This document shows, piece after piece, positions 35,445 through 46,659 of a stretch of 64,000 nucleotides of DNA (within the stretch, counting starts at the first letter, position 1; every line of letters begins with the position of its first letter). The notes under the pieces were generated by a model that saw only the letters and a program-made list of their open reading frames with translations, searched no databases and was not told the DNA's origin. This DNA comes from Punica granatum. Lineage: Eukaryota > Streptophyta > Magnoliopsida > Myrtales > Lythraceae. The position numbers were made by a program, and so were the translations under genes. Location of the stretch: the NCBI RefSeq assembly GCF_007655135.1, contig NC_045129.1, positions 16,156,274 through 16,220,273 on the forward strand. Direction: 5' to 3'.

Positions 35445-36506
35445 CTCATCCTCGATGATCATAATATATAATATGGTGCAAGCTCTCATGATCATTCCAA
35501 GTTTCTTCTGGGACCACGATCAAGCAGTGCCACGTATAATAGCGAATTGAGCTTGCAAAATCCCAAAAGCATGGTCGACATCCTTTCGTACCATCTCTTG
35601 ATATATGGCAAATAACCCTCTCTTTTCTCCTTGCGGTCGAGGGATTGATTTCATAAACGTTGTCCATTCAAGATATATACCCTCTGACAAATAATATTCC
35701 AATGTATAGTTGGTGCCATTGATAGTATTATTTACCTGGGGAGCATGACCTTCATTGATCGGTCTAAAATCTTGACGTCGTTCGACCCGATCACGCTAAA
35801 AAATGAACGCCATATCCAGAGGTGGTCAGGTCTCGCCATTGCTTTCAGTACTGAAGTTGGAGATACATGGCAACCCATGTACATACCCTTCCATGCCTTA
35901 AGGTAGTTTTTCTACTCCCAATGCATACAATCAATGCTACCAATCATGCTTGGAAAATCGCATGACTTTCCAATTCATAGTAGGCATTGGACATCTTTCG
36001 GATTAGGTCGGCGCAAGTAATGAGGCTTGAAGATCGAGACGATGCCTTCAACGAACTTGTACGGACATAATTTCGTGGTGCTCTCTGTTAGGAGGAGATA
36101 TTTGTGAACGGCGTCAGAACCTACTTCGAAAGCCAACATACATATGGTCGCGATGCATTTTTGTAGCGATGATAGGCTTTCTCTATTGGAAATATGGATG
36201 AACACTTGAGAGACCCTTGACAATTCGAAGGAATATGTGCTCCCTCATTCTAAACCATCGTCAAAATGTATCGGCAGAATACATCGGCTCATCAACAAAG
36301 TAGTCTTGCATTAGCTACTCATGAGCTGCTTCGCGTTCACTGTTTATGTTCTTTTTCGGTGGAGGAAGAGCTTTCACTAGAGATAGTCAACTGCATATCT
36401 TGAATGCGGTTAACACAATGCTCATCCGTACCAAGTTTTAACGACCCTTCCATCCACTCTAATGAATCCATGGAGATGTTGTTTGGATCATTAGAATTTC
36501 CAGCCA
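35445..36506 (-). pseudogene. PIF/Harbinger transposase (DDE_Tnp_4 type), multiple stops and frameshifts
   Basis: Starts near 36506 with MAGNSNDPNNISMDS. Family motifs are spread over shifting frames: YFVDEPMYSADTF, KFVEGIVSIFKPHYLRRPNP, MIGSIDCMHWE (first catalytic Asp), GSNDVKILDRS (second Asp), then RKDVDHAFGILQAQFAIIRG and MRACTILYIMIIEDE. In family members I know the third acidic residue is Glu in the ERAFG-type motif; here it reads Asp-His-Ala-Phe-Gly. The transposase would cut and paste the element at TTA sites. It cannot make a full protein now. Confidence 0.9.
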
Positions 36507-36875
36507 TATTCGGAGGAAGTTAATTGGAGATGAGAGGAAGTGAATTGGAAACGAGAGGATATGGATGAGTGCATATGAGAGTGAAATCATTTTATAGAGA
36601 GGATTCCAATGGTTACTTTCCAACAGCTAATTTCCAACGGCTACTTTCCAACGGTTATTTTTCAATAGCTTGTTTTTGAAAAGTAAATTAATTTACAATT
36701 TGTAAAAACAAATATCATAATAAAATTTAAATTTCATTACTTAGGTAAACATTACGAACATAAAGATGAGTCTAACATGGTTGGAAAGATTACAAGCATA
36801 ACTACTTTTTAAAAGGCTATGCAAGAGCATCCTCTAACAACATTTGATGAATGCCAAAGTCTTTCCAGATTAAAA

Positions 36876-37760
36876 TTACCTGTGTCCATTACGATGAGTA
36901 TCATTGCAGTTTCTCAATTGATCGCCATAATTTCTTCCTGCCTGATCTCGAACTCTTTTTCCTTGAATTTCTATTAAGCTGTCATATTTGTCGTCTATAC
37001 CAATAAACAGAGACTTCACAACATTTGCCGCCTCACTGAGATCGGTAGCAACAACATTCAACCATTTAGATGATTTTCCTTTTGCAACTTTTCTCTTAGC
37101 TACATATCTGCCTTGTGGACGCACTGGAGACTCAACATCCGCATCGCCAGTGGAGGATGTCGTGTATCTGCCGGAAGCATTCGTCTTCATTTGCTTAAAA
37201 TATTCACCGGAAAAGATTTCTCCATTTTGGTTTATGACATGGAAGATTCCAATGCAGCACGTTCTATTCGTTTGTTTCGCTTCCTTGATGACGCTTAGCA
37301 TGCTCGTAGAATCCATAGAAAGCTGATACGGCTGTGCGAATCTTGAAGAACTGTTTCTTCAAGGAGTTAGCGTTCTTCTTGGAGAAGGATTCGGGGTTGA
37401 CATTGATGTATTACTAGTAGATCCTCTCCCAAAATGTAGTGCTGGGTTGAATATCCCCGACCACAAGATCTTGCCCAACATTTAGACACCTACTTAGTAG
37501 CCGCTCATCTCATGCCCATTGACATTTAACACCAGTGCAGCTACCTTTCTTTGGAGCTGTAACTTCTTCAATGTTCGGTCGTCGCTTTCTAGGCCACCAC
37601 TCGGAAGTTGACTGAATGGTAAAGGAGAATTCGTCTGTGGAGATTGATTGGACTCCACATTAGCGCTTTTGAATGCCTAGCCTGTTACAGCCATAACTTG
37701 GGAGGGTGAACCCGCAAATACGATATGTGGGTTCATTGGGATGGGGTATGGTTTGGGATA
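36876..37760 (-). pseudogene. PIF/Harbinger ORF1-like (Myb/trihelix, NAM-associated type) remnant
   Basis: The open part 37316-36876 reads MDSTSMLSVIKEAKQ, then GRYTTSSTGDADVESPVRPQG and the basic VAKRKVAKGKSSKW, followed by a helical stretch. The RP-G-K-AK(R/K)K motif is typical of the DNA-binding partner protein of plant PIF/Harbinger elements. Weaker similarity continues upstream to about 37760 with stops. In active elements this protein helps the transposase reach the nucleus and bind the ends. Confidence 0.7.
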
Positions 37761-37916
37761 ATGCAGGTATGGATAAGTTGGGAAATGGTGAAATTGATAA
37801 TTACGATTTGTATTTTTTGAGGAGTTAGAAGTGTGGGAATCTAGATTTTAGGGGGAAGTTCGGTTTGGCATGTAAAATCTGAACGATGAAATTGATTTCG
37901 ATTTGACATTTTTTTA

Positions 37917-38692
37917 GGGTAATTGCACTAGTGGTCCAAAATGTTTTACAAATGTTTCATTATGGTCCAAAAAGTTTTTTTCGCTACATGATGGTACAAA
38001 ATGTTTCAAAGTTATTTCATAATGGTATAAACCGTCAACTCGAGCTTGACATCATCAACTCGAGCTTGACATCGTCAAGCCGACACTGACGTGGCTACTA
38101 CGTGTCACCTCCTTGTTGACGTGGCCGAAAATTTTTAAATAATTCTAAAAATTTTAAAACTTTTAAAAATAATTCTAAAAATAATTTTAAAAATAATTTT
38201 AAATTTTTAAAACTTTTAAAAATAATTTTAAACTTTTAATTTAAAATTTAAATTTAACATTTAAAATAATTTTTATTATTTTAAATTGAAAATAATTTTA
38301 ATATTAAATTTAATTTTTTTATAAATTATTTTTAAAAATAAAAAAAGTATTTAAAAATTTTAAAATTTTTAAAAATAATTTTAAATTTTTTTTTATTTTT
38401 TTTCTAAATTTTACTCTTTTTTTTGTTTTTTTATTATTTTTTTGTTTTTTTGGACTTTTATAAATTTTATTTTCTCTTAAATGATATGGCGCACTATGAT
38501 TGGTTCCACGTAACAAAAGTGACACATAGGACGCTTCACATCAGCAAAATGTTAATGGCGTTAGGGCCAATTGACGGTTTGTACCATCATAAAACAATTT
38601 TGAAACATTTTGTACCATCATGTAGCAAAAAAACTTTTTTGACCATAATGAAATATTTGTAAAACATTTTGGACAATCGGTGCAATTTACCC
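37917..38692. mobile_element. foldback MITE with about 150-bp inverted repeats, 8-bp TSD
   Basis: Begins GGGTAATTGCACTAGTGG and ends in its imperfect reverse complement (CGGTGCAATTTACCC), flanked on both sides by TTTTTTTA (37909-37916 and 38693-38700). Inverted arms reach about 150 bp (TACAAATGTTTCATTATGG left, CCATAATGAAATATTTGTA right). The core is AT-only low-complexity sequence (38120-38470) and has no gene. Long TIRs and an 8- to 9-bp TSD fit a Mutator-like non-autonomous element; the T-run makes the exact TSD length ambiguous. Confidence 0.85.
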
Positions 38693-39082
38693 TTTTTTTA
38701 TCGAAGAAGATGAACAAGAGCAAGTGGGAGGAAATTTGGGATGAAATTGAAGTAGGAAAGGATAATTAAGAGTGAAATTGTAGTGGAAAAATGGAGTATT
38801 TATATAGGTAATTTTTTTAATAAATATAAAAAATAATAAAAAATAAAAAAATCTGGCCGTTGGGGGTGTCCAATGGCCAAATTTCATTAATTGAAAAGCA
38901 AGTCAAAGTCAACTACTACAGCGTGGGGCCTACGCTGTCACGTGGCAATAACTGAGTGGGTCTAGAAAGAAAGAACGGTCTTCGAGAGATCCTCCAGTGG
39001 GAGAGTCTCTCCCGCTGATCTCTCAAAATTGCCACGTGACTTGAGAGACTCGCGGAAGAGACTCCCACTGCGAGTAGTCTTA

Positions 39083-39770
39083 GTTTACCTTCCTTTATCT
39101 CACATAAAAGTCATGCAATTTATCTTCAACATGTATCTTCAGTACGACATCTTTTAGTACTACGATTTGGTAGAAGTATGAAGATTCATTTACATGAGTG
39201 ACTATGGAATCAATCAAAATAACTTACTTTCATGAATATCATAACCCGGAAAGAGCGCTTCTTGAGTGGTGTGGTAACGGCACTTTAGAGTTTGAGCTCA
39301 GCAGAAGAAATTCACCATTGTGCGTAATGAGGGTTGCTAAGTAAGATATAATCTAGCCAAGGCTAGCCAATATTCTATTGCATAGTTCACGTCGTGCTGG
39401 CCATTAATATCACTGCATGAAGTCAGGTTATGTTGGCTCTAGCTAGCATGAGGGGTCGCCTGGGGCCACCCCGGAGAGGATCTAATTTACGATATTAAAT
39501 CGAGCAAGAACTCGAGCTTCGACAAGAGGCAGCTCTTAGACTGACAAGATTGGCATGGGGTGTCTCTTTGACATTTATTGAGATCTGGGTACTGGAGAAG
39601 AAGCCGTTGCACCTCAATATAGCAGTGCAGGGTATGTGCTTTTGAGCTGGTAGTGTTTCTCGGGCTCGAGCGTTTGCAGGATAAAGGCGTGAATGTGAAG
39701 AGAAGCGGGGTTCTCTGTTGAATCGTCACTGAGCAATATGCAGGAAGGAATGGAAACATGGTTTTAATAC
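39083..39770. other. unassigned intergenic sequence
   Basis: No recognised gene. The 90-codon frame at 39759-39487 (minus) has no family resemblance I can name. Confidence 0.4.
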
Positions 39771-40159
39771 ATTTATTCCCGGTAAATTACATAATAGGTA
39801 TACATTTTATTTTTCTCTGGGGTAAAATTTAAAAATTGTAACAGTTGAGTGCAAAATTTTTTAAAACCGTGACAAGTGTTATACAATCCGTCAAAAATAA
39901 TCAAATAAATAGAAAAGTAAAATAAAAAATGAAATAAAAACTAAAATTATTTTAATAATTAAGTAAAAATAAATAAAAATAAAAAATTTATAAAATTCAA
40001 ATAAAATAAAGAAAATAAAATAAATTAACTTATTCAGCAAAAAAATAGAAAAACATTACTAAAAAATCATTTTAAAAAATTATTAAAAAAAGAGGGAGAG
40101 ATCTCGACTCTCTCTGATTAGGGGAGGGGGCGCCCCCACACTCTTGTGACCTCACTTCG

Positions 40160-40272
40160 GGGTGGGGTTGGGTTGCTTGCACGAGCGCCCCCACCCCCGT
40201 CTCAACATATCTTGATATATTCGTCGAAACGGGGTGAGGGGCGTTCCTGCAAGCCATCCCACCCCCAAGCAC
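40160..40272. repeat. GC-rich inverted repeat inside the Mutator-like element
   Basis: The arm at about 40160-40200 (GGGTTGCTTGCACGAGCGCC) is imperfectly complementary to about 40232-40272 (GGGCGTTCCTGCAAGCCATC). The loop of about 30 bases contains CATATCTTGATATATTCG. It stands out from the surrounding AT-rich DNA. Confidence 0.65.
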
Positions 40273-40829
40273 ATACACTGGTGATGTCTCAACATGCGGC
40301 GACCGCGGTCAAGGGTGGGGTGGTTAGCTGGGGCACCCCCACACCTTTGATTCAATCGAAATACAAAAAAAAAAGAAAAGAAAAAAGAGCAAAGTAACAA
40401 ACGGGAAGAAGGGGGAAGGGGAACAAAGAAGTCGTTCTGGTTCGAGCTCGATTGAGCTTATCCTCCTCGAAGATATGTCCTTCTTAGTTAATTGAAAATA
40501 TCTTAAATGATTTTTCATTTTAAATTCTACATTGACATGTGGACAATCATGCAAGAGCCACACGGACAAGGTTAACGGGTCAACAGCCACATAGGAGTCA
40601 TGTCATCAAAAGTTAACGCCGTTAATTTATAATTAATGGAATGTACCTAATTGTTACAATTCGAAACAAAATTGTACTTGATTGTTACAATTTTTAAAAA
40701 TTATATCAAAGTGTTACATTTGCAATAATATTTATATTTCCAGTGTAATTGACCCAATTTAAAAAAAAATTAAAATAAATTAATGAGGGAAATAATTCCT
40801 CGGTAAATGTTGTTTTATTTTTATATTTT

Positions 40830-41010
40830 TTAAAAGTTGAAATATTAAACTTAAGAAAACATATATAAATGTGGCCAACACACGTAAAAAAAATATAAAA
40901 AATCGTGGCCATGGCAATAGCCAGATTGGACTTTGCGAGTCTGTTGCTCCATATCTTTTGACACCGATGACGATGGGGCGGCAAGGTAGAAGTGAAAGAT
41001 TCACTTGACG
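40830..41010. repeat. direct duplication, copy 1
   Basis: Shares a segment with 41205-41405, including GGCCATGGCAATAGCCAGATTGGACTT/ and GAAGTGAAAGATT-type blocks, with substitutions and small indels. This copy lies inside the Mutator-like element near its right end. Confidence 0.75.
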
Positions 41011-41204
41011 GACTATATAACATTTGTTGCGGTTAAAAAAAACTTGTTACATTTATAAAAAAATTGTACTAATTCTGTAATTTACCCCATTTATTCCTCA
41101 TATTCATCAAAATTTATTTTGGACTTGACTCAGTCACTCACAATTTTAAAATGGGTTTATTTTAATGTTAATAAAGAAGTGTTAGTTTGCAAAAATAATG
41201 AGGA

Positions 41205-41405
41205 TCCAAGTATATTTTCTTAAAAAATAAAATGTTAAATTTAAGAAAACAGAAGATAAATCTGGCTAACACAAAAAAGAAAAAGAAAAAAAGAAGCATA
41301 TTATTAGCCATGGCAATAGCCAGATTGGACTTGGCGAGTCTATTGCTCCACATCATCCGACCCTCATGACGATGGCGGCGGCAATTTAGAAGTGAAAGAT
41401 TAATC
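41205..41405. repeat. direct duplication, copy 2
   Basis: Second copy of the segment at 40830-41010, outside the element's right TSD. Both copies contain a short open stretch starting MAIARLD on the plus strand, which stops within about 20 codons. Confidence 0.75.
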
Positions 41406-41744
41406 GTCCTAATGGCCAAAAGTCATTCAATTTTTACATTTTGTTTGGACAATGGAATTTTTCTAAAGCAAATTTTTGGGAAATGGTGATTTCCCTGTTC
41501 GTTTAATCCGTTAAACATCATCCTTAAACTTCGTTATCGTTTTTATTAATTTATACTACATGTCAATTTATTAATGTATCAAACATCATCATTTCGTCTG
41601 AACTGCATGATTGTCTAATATGTGAACTTTCCTTAAAAGGAAATTGCTCAATCTGATAAAACATCATCATCCTTTGTGACCTCCATGTTCATTTAATCTG
41701 TCATTTTCCTTTCTTATCGAAGTTGTTACAACTTGACGTGAACC

Positions 41745-41948
41745 ATTGCCATCGCGGCCTCCTCAACAGTGAAACCTTGGCCCCTGCCCTCTCCCCCTTC
41801 TCTTCGAAACCTTAACTATCCCTACCGCTTTTGCTCCTCTGCCCTGAAATCCTTTTCCGATGTGTTCGCGGTCTCCGCCTTAGTTGGTGATAATGGAGCA
41901 TCTAACGATCCGCCATCCGATTTGATTGGGCTGGTCATTTTTTCCTAG
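41745..41948 (+). pseudogene. likely first exon of a plastid-targeted protein, start codon lost
   Basis: A 67-codon open frame starts ATT-GCC-ATC-GCG in a good plant start context (ACC before, G after), as if ATG had become ATT. The translation is Ser/Pro/Leu-rich, low in acidic residues at first, and contains Arg, like a chloroplast transit peptide (SLRNLNYPYRFCSS). It then turns acidic (VGDNGASNDPPSD). It is GC-richer than its flanks. A donor-like AG/GTAAGC follows at 41947-41954, with TAG just before it. I cannot name the parent gene, and no downstream exon was found up to 43200. Confidence 0.45.
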
Positions 41949-41954
41949 GTAAGC

Positions 41955-43206
41955 TACTCTCCATTATCTTTCTATTTTTCAGTTTAATATCTCATTTCTA
42001 GAAAACAGCATCCGTTTCCTCATTTTTTTTTCCAAATTAGCACTTTTATTAGGTCAAGTATCAAAGGGGGGGTCAAGTCGTCAAGCGACTGCACTTGATT
42101 TTTAAAAATTCAAAGAAAGATATTAAAAAATTGTTAATAGTTTCTTAATGTGGCTAAGTCTTTCTTTTTTGCTAAAAGTATTTTAAGTAAGTATCCTTCA
42201 TATTTGTTGTCTCACTTCTCAAATATGTTTTGTATCTTCCCTTAAGATTTTTACTTCTCTCATGAGCATTAAAAACGTCTCATCTGTTACAAAGTAATTT
42301 AAGTGGAATGATTTTCAGGTTGCTAGCTAGCAACTTATATGCAATTGTGGATTTTTTTTAAGTGAATCTAAGAAGAAAAGAATTTCAGATATATAAATGG
42401 AAAATTTAGAAATGAATAAATATTCAATCTCTTTTTTTTAAAGCTTATTGGACAATTTGATGATGAAGTGCATAAAAAATCTAAAAGTGAGCTTTTTTTT
42501 AAAACTCAATTAAAGATGATATAGTGTAGTGACGCATCTTTTGACTTGATAACCAAGATGTTTCAAGTTCGATGTTTGTTGTGAGACTACTCATGTCCCT
42601 TTGTTAACTATTAGGATTTCATTCTCACAGTACTAAATTCATGGACTTTTCTTATAACTGAAAAAATAAGGTATCTTGACATACAATTATTATCTAATTT
42701 CAATAATATTTTGAAATATTCAATTATGATGTCGATTTGTTGAATATATAAGTGTGTAAAACTTAAATATTTCATTTTTTGGATAAATACTTAAATACTA
42801 AGCTCTGCGTAATATAAAATAATACATTGCTAGGGGCATATTATAGAAGATCTGTTTACACCTACTAACTTTCAGATCCTAGATTTGCACTTCGTAACAA
42901 TAAGGATAAAATTTAAAAAAAAACTGGGAGAAAATTGAAAAAGCAATTAAAGTTGAGGACCAAAACTTTTCTCTAATAGAATATCGAATATATATGATGG
43001 AAACATAAAAATAACTAAAGGTACATGATGAAGACGAATAAAAATAAAAAAGGATGAAAGCTGATAAGCAAAGCTACTACATGAGAACGAACAAAAAGGA
43101 AAAAATAAGAGGGACTAAAATGAAAAAGCGTTCAGAAGTAGTGGGTTAATATAGTTTTCCCAAATGGATAACTTTGGAGATAAGTAATATTATATGCTTG
43201 TGTTAA
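41955..43206. other. AT-rich intergenic sequence, possible SINE-like piece
   Basis: No gene recognised. Around 42520-42690 a sequence with a tRNA-B-box-like TTCAAGTTCGATG and a T-rich end might be a SINE remnant, but it has no clear A box or TSD. Confidence 0.35.
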
Positions 43207-44556
43207 TTAAACTTGCAGCTTTTTCACCACCCATGAAGGCGATAGTACTGGACTCATCTCGAAATCCACAGCAGCTGCCTTTGGGTCGTCTACAATCGAT
43301 TTTTGCTTTTGCAGGCTCACCTTCTCCGTCGGATATATGTTAACTCGCCAAACCTTAAATGTCTCGTCCAAGCTTGCACTGTAAACCAACAAGCCCTTCC
43401 CTAAGCTCTCCCTCTCCAAAGTGGCCGCCAAACATCTCACCGGTCCCTGGTGTCCTTCCATCACCGCAAGGCAAGAGTGCAAGTTGTTCCCTTCCTCTCT
43501 CCTCCAAACCCTGATCCTCGTATCTTCCGAACCGCTGAAGACCAAATCCGCCACAGCTGTTAGGCAGAGAACCGCGAAGTGGTGACCCTGCAAGAACCCT
43601 CCGTGGTTGAACCTTCCCGAAGTTTTCTCCTTCTCCCAGAAGTTGATTAGTCCGTCGGAAGAGCCTGAGTAGAGAATGCAGCTGCTCGGTGACGAGCTTA
43701 GGGCTAGGGCATTGACGGGCGACAGCTGAAACTTCAGGGTCATGGTGAGGATATGCGAGCTTTCTCCGAAAACCCTCCTCCATATCTTCACCGAGCCATC
43801 AGTAGAGCAAGTGAAAACACGGCCATCATCTTGGTTAATGATGATTCCAGTAATGTGCCCTTCGTGAGCAACGAACGAATCCTCGCACCTTTTGTCTGTG
43901 AGGTTCCATGCCTTGACTGTCCTGTCCCACGAGCCCGTGTACAGAAGCTTATCATCATGGTTGTAGGCAAGGCAAGAGATGCAGTCCTTGTGTTGGTTCG
44001 GGCTCTTCCTAGGGAGCATCAGCAATGAGTTTCTCTGAGGAATTGTAGCCAACTTCCTTGGCTGGAAATTGTCCATCGCCGTGACACCCCATGCTCGGAC
44101 CCTGCAATCTCCATGCGCCGTGAACAGGACTCTACCATGAGCCAGGAGGGCTCGGATCTCACCAGATGAGGCTATTATTCTACCTGCATCGGTGCACTTT
44201 GGTTGCTTCCATGCATAAATTCTCCGGCTCTGCGTGCCAGTGAATATGAAATTCTTTGACACCGCGACTGACAGGATGCTGCCCTTGTGTCGGTGGAGCG
44301 AGGCCAGGCAGTGGTAGAGGAGTGGCTGGGAAGGGGACATCCGCACCGGTGACAGCGTCCACGGTGTCTCGGGGCTCATGGGCCGGACGGGCGTGGATGT
44401 AGGGGAAGTTTGACCCGAGACACTTTGAGACTGATCATGTTCGGGGGACCTTGTGAAGGATACCCTACCAGGAGATGTGGTGGTGTTGTTCATACTCTTT
44501 TTTTCTTCATCGAAGAAGCTCCACAGTGTCACTTTCTCACGGAATTCCATGGCCAA
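43207..44556 (-). CDS. WD40 repeat protein of the JINGUBANG type, single exon, 449 aa
   Basis: An intact intronless frame. The N-terminus (1-80) is Ser/Pro-rich with several SP sites (PMSPETPWTLSPVRMSPSQP), then LYHCLASLHRHKGSI, which is characteristic of the JINGUBANG family. Seven WD repeats follow, ending near W116, W156, W217, W259, W307, W351 and W403, as for one seven-bladed propeller. Examples are LYTGSWDRTVKAW, VFTCSTDGSVKIW and VFSGSEDTRIRVW. The C-terminus ends SWVVKKLQV. Arabidopsis JINGUBANG restrains pollen germination and affects jasmonate supply. The role here is inferred from family only, and the family has several members. The second Met (residue 3) is an alternative start. 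The length is normal. Confidence 0.93.
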   Translation of the reverse strand: MAMEFREKVTLWSFFDEEKKSMNNTTTSPGRVSFTRSPEHDQSQSVSGQTSPTSTPVRPMSPETPWTLSPVRMSPSQPLLYHCLASLHRHKGSILSVAVSKNFIFTGTQSRRIYAWKQPKCTDAGRIIASSGEIRALLAHGRVLFTAHGDCRVRAWGVTAMDNFQPRKLATIPQRNSLLMLPRKSPNQHKDCISCLAYNHDDKLLYTGSWDRTVKAWNLTDKRCEDSFVAHEGHITGIIINQDDGRVFTCSTDGSVKIWRRVFGESSHILTMTLKFQLSPVNALALSSSPSSCILYSGSSDGLINFWEKEKTSGRFNHGGFLQGHHFAVLCLTAVADLVFSGSEDTRIRVWRREEGNNLHSCLAVMEGHQGPVRCLAATLERESLGKGLLVYSASLDETFKVWRVNIYPTEKVSLQKQKSIVDDPKAAAVDFEMSPVLSPSWVVKKLQV

Positions 44557-44599
44557 TTAGAAAAGGCAGTGTGGTGGCTAGGCGATCCACGAGGATGAG

Positions 44600-46650
44600 C
44601 CTTTTAATTAGGTTTCTCTCGATGTCTTGAGACAGAAAACTGAAATGTAGTAAATGCCAAGACAGGCTAGTAATAACATGGTGTTTTTGTTTACAAACAA
44701 GGCCATGAGTTTATTCGGGAAAGAGAAAAATAAAAATAAATAAAGGAGCAAAAAAGTCCTAACAGTAAAAATCGAATTCATTATTTATTAATTTTTGGTC
44801 AGAAATTTATGTCACTACGTTAATATTCTTTCCTTGAGATAAGGCGGTGTTTAGAGGAAGAAAATGTTTTTCACATTCTAGTTGTAGGTTGAACTAGTTG
44901 AAGAAGCGTTCCCGCGAGTAAGGAAAATGTACATGCCCATGAAAATTCTTGACAGAGCTCAAATGAGACGCGACATGCGACATTAATCTAGATCAGGGAA
45001 CTTAGTTACAAAATGCCCCCACTTTTTTCTTTAATTACAGAAGTGCCACTAGTGACTTGATTACGATGTGTTTCTGATGGGCTATTTGTCATTGAGCTGC
45101 ATCATCGTGATTCAAATACGTTGTTTAGTTTAAAGATTGCTTCTCCACTTCGAAAACGATTCTTCCGAATCCAGCGGAATGGGAATCGCCAAAGAACCCC
45201 GGCAGATTCCCAAGCAAGTAGTAGCAAAAAACATTGAAAATCCTATGATGCATGCACCTAAAATATATGTATGATACAAACAAATATTTTCTTGAAAAAT
45301 TTCGAGTGGATTACTTATATAACTCAAGTATTATACATATATTTTCAACCAAATGCATCATAGACCAGCCCAAAAAGCACTGGTTGCTGTTGGGGATGAT
45401 AATGGCACTTCAATGCAGGACAACGATCTCTAGACCCTGTCCCATTGGAGGGACAACCATTTCAATTTTTATGTCGGGCCATGAGTGAGTGATAAGATTG
45501 AGGACCACGTTATTGGAAGCATCCTCATAAATGTTATTTAAAAAAAAATGGCCCCCCACCCAAAAAGGACGAAAAGAAAAAATGGATGCTCGGCATTGCA
45601 CCAGTCGGATCGGATGCCATGTCAAGTTCAAGGCAATTAAAATTTTTTTTTTGTTACAAAAAAATCTTAAAGTCTAGCACAATGAAAGATATATCCTAAA
45701 TAACTAACAAAACAGACGAGGACGTGCGCCATTACGCTACAGTCTCTTTTGATAACAAATTAATTAGTTACAATTGTGGCACGAGTGGTACGCGTTATCA
45801 AGAGAATAATAGCATGAGCTACCATTACGGTTACCATATGAATTTACAACAGAGTCGGGTCATGGACCTACTCAGCCCCATGAACTTTAGATACCTGACA
45901 ATTACTTCATTTTTTATTGCATTGTCTTTCAACAGCTAGCTAGTGCAGTATTTATGTATCCTGGGATGCACGGATTCATTTTTGAGTGCATTCTCTTCCT
46001 ACAGCTAGCGTAGTGCAATATTTATGTATCATCGGAAACCCTCGTGCAACATAGTGTCTACAAATTTGAAATTTAAACCTTACGTTTACGTTGAGAGGCT
46101 TGTTAAGAGGTTAAGGGCACTTGGATGAGATCGGAGTACACTTGACCTCTTGCACCGAGTCCCGTTGCCCCGTTTAGCTGTCCATGCGACGTGATACGAT
46201 CAATGGACTATAATAATGAGATGTGCCTTTTCCCATAATGGGTGTACGGCTAGGATACTCTAGGGAATTTACTGCATCGATTTGGCTGCATGCTTTCCTT
46301 GTAAAAGGCCTGTACCCCTATAGATATTTATAAGGAATAGCTAGCCTTACTGTTTCAAGTATTGAAACCCAATTGGGCAAGAGAAGGACGGAATGAGATA
46401 AAAATCCGCATGGCAAATTTTGCCAAGGGATGTACGTACACTGAATAAGACGGCCATCCAAGAATAGTGCCTTTTGGGGTCTAAATGGGTCCTTGGTTTA
46501 GATCATAGAGTCAAATTCTGGCATGACTTATGAGCATGTTCTTGAATCAGTAATTGATCGGGTTCTGCGATCTTTTACTCTGGACATCTGCATGTTTTTG
46601 AATTGGTCATTGATCGGGTTATTATACTGCATTGCAAATCATACTTTCGT
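44600..46650. other. intergenic sequence
   Basis: No gene or repeat edge recognised; short open frames only. A short sequence GCTAGCTAGTGCAGTATTTATGTATC at about 45935-45960 recurs imperfectly at about 46003-46030. Confidence 0.4.
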
Positions 46651-46659
46651 GGGACTGGT

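Larger units (their letters stand above)
34466..39079 (-). mobile_element. PIF/Harbinger DNA transposon, dead, 4.6 kb
   Basis: Flanked by TTA on both sides (34463-34465 and 39080-39082), the usual 3-bp TSD of PIF/Harbinger. The ends are short inverted repeats: GACTATCTCC at the left, GACTACTCGC as the reverse complement at the right, with GAGTCTCTTC shared a little further in. Inside, on the minus strand, lie the two genes typical of the superfamily, a DNA-binding ORF1 and a DDE transposase, both broken. A MITE inserted at 37917-38692. The TIRs are short and diverged, so exact ends are less certain than the class. Confidence 0.78.
39780..41088. mobile_element. Mutator-like non-autonomous element, 1309 bp, 9-bp TSD
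   Basis: Flanked by a perfect ATTTATTCC duplication (39771-39779 and 41089-41097). Starts CGGTAAATTACATAATAGG and ends CTGTAATTTACCCC, forming terminal inverted repeats. A second, weaker pair of GGGTCAATTACAC / AATTGTAAC-rich sequences lies further in. No transposase is visible. The core (about 40095-40345) is unusually GC-rich and foldback. A 9-bp TSD is the hallmark of Mutator-like elements. Confidence 0.83.

Noticed and set aside
42520..42700. Second SINE
   Set aside because: It has a B-box-like word but no convincing A box, tail or TSD, so it is mentioned only in the intergenic entry.
43355..44028. Long overlapping frames on both strands within the WD40 gene
   Set aside because: They are shadows of the 449-aa coding frame caused by its GC-richer codons.
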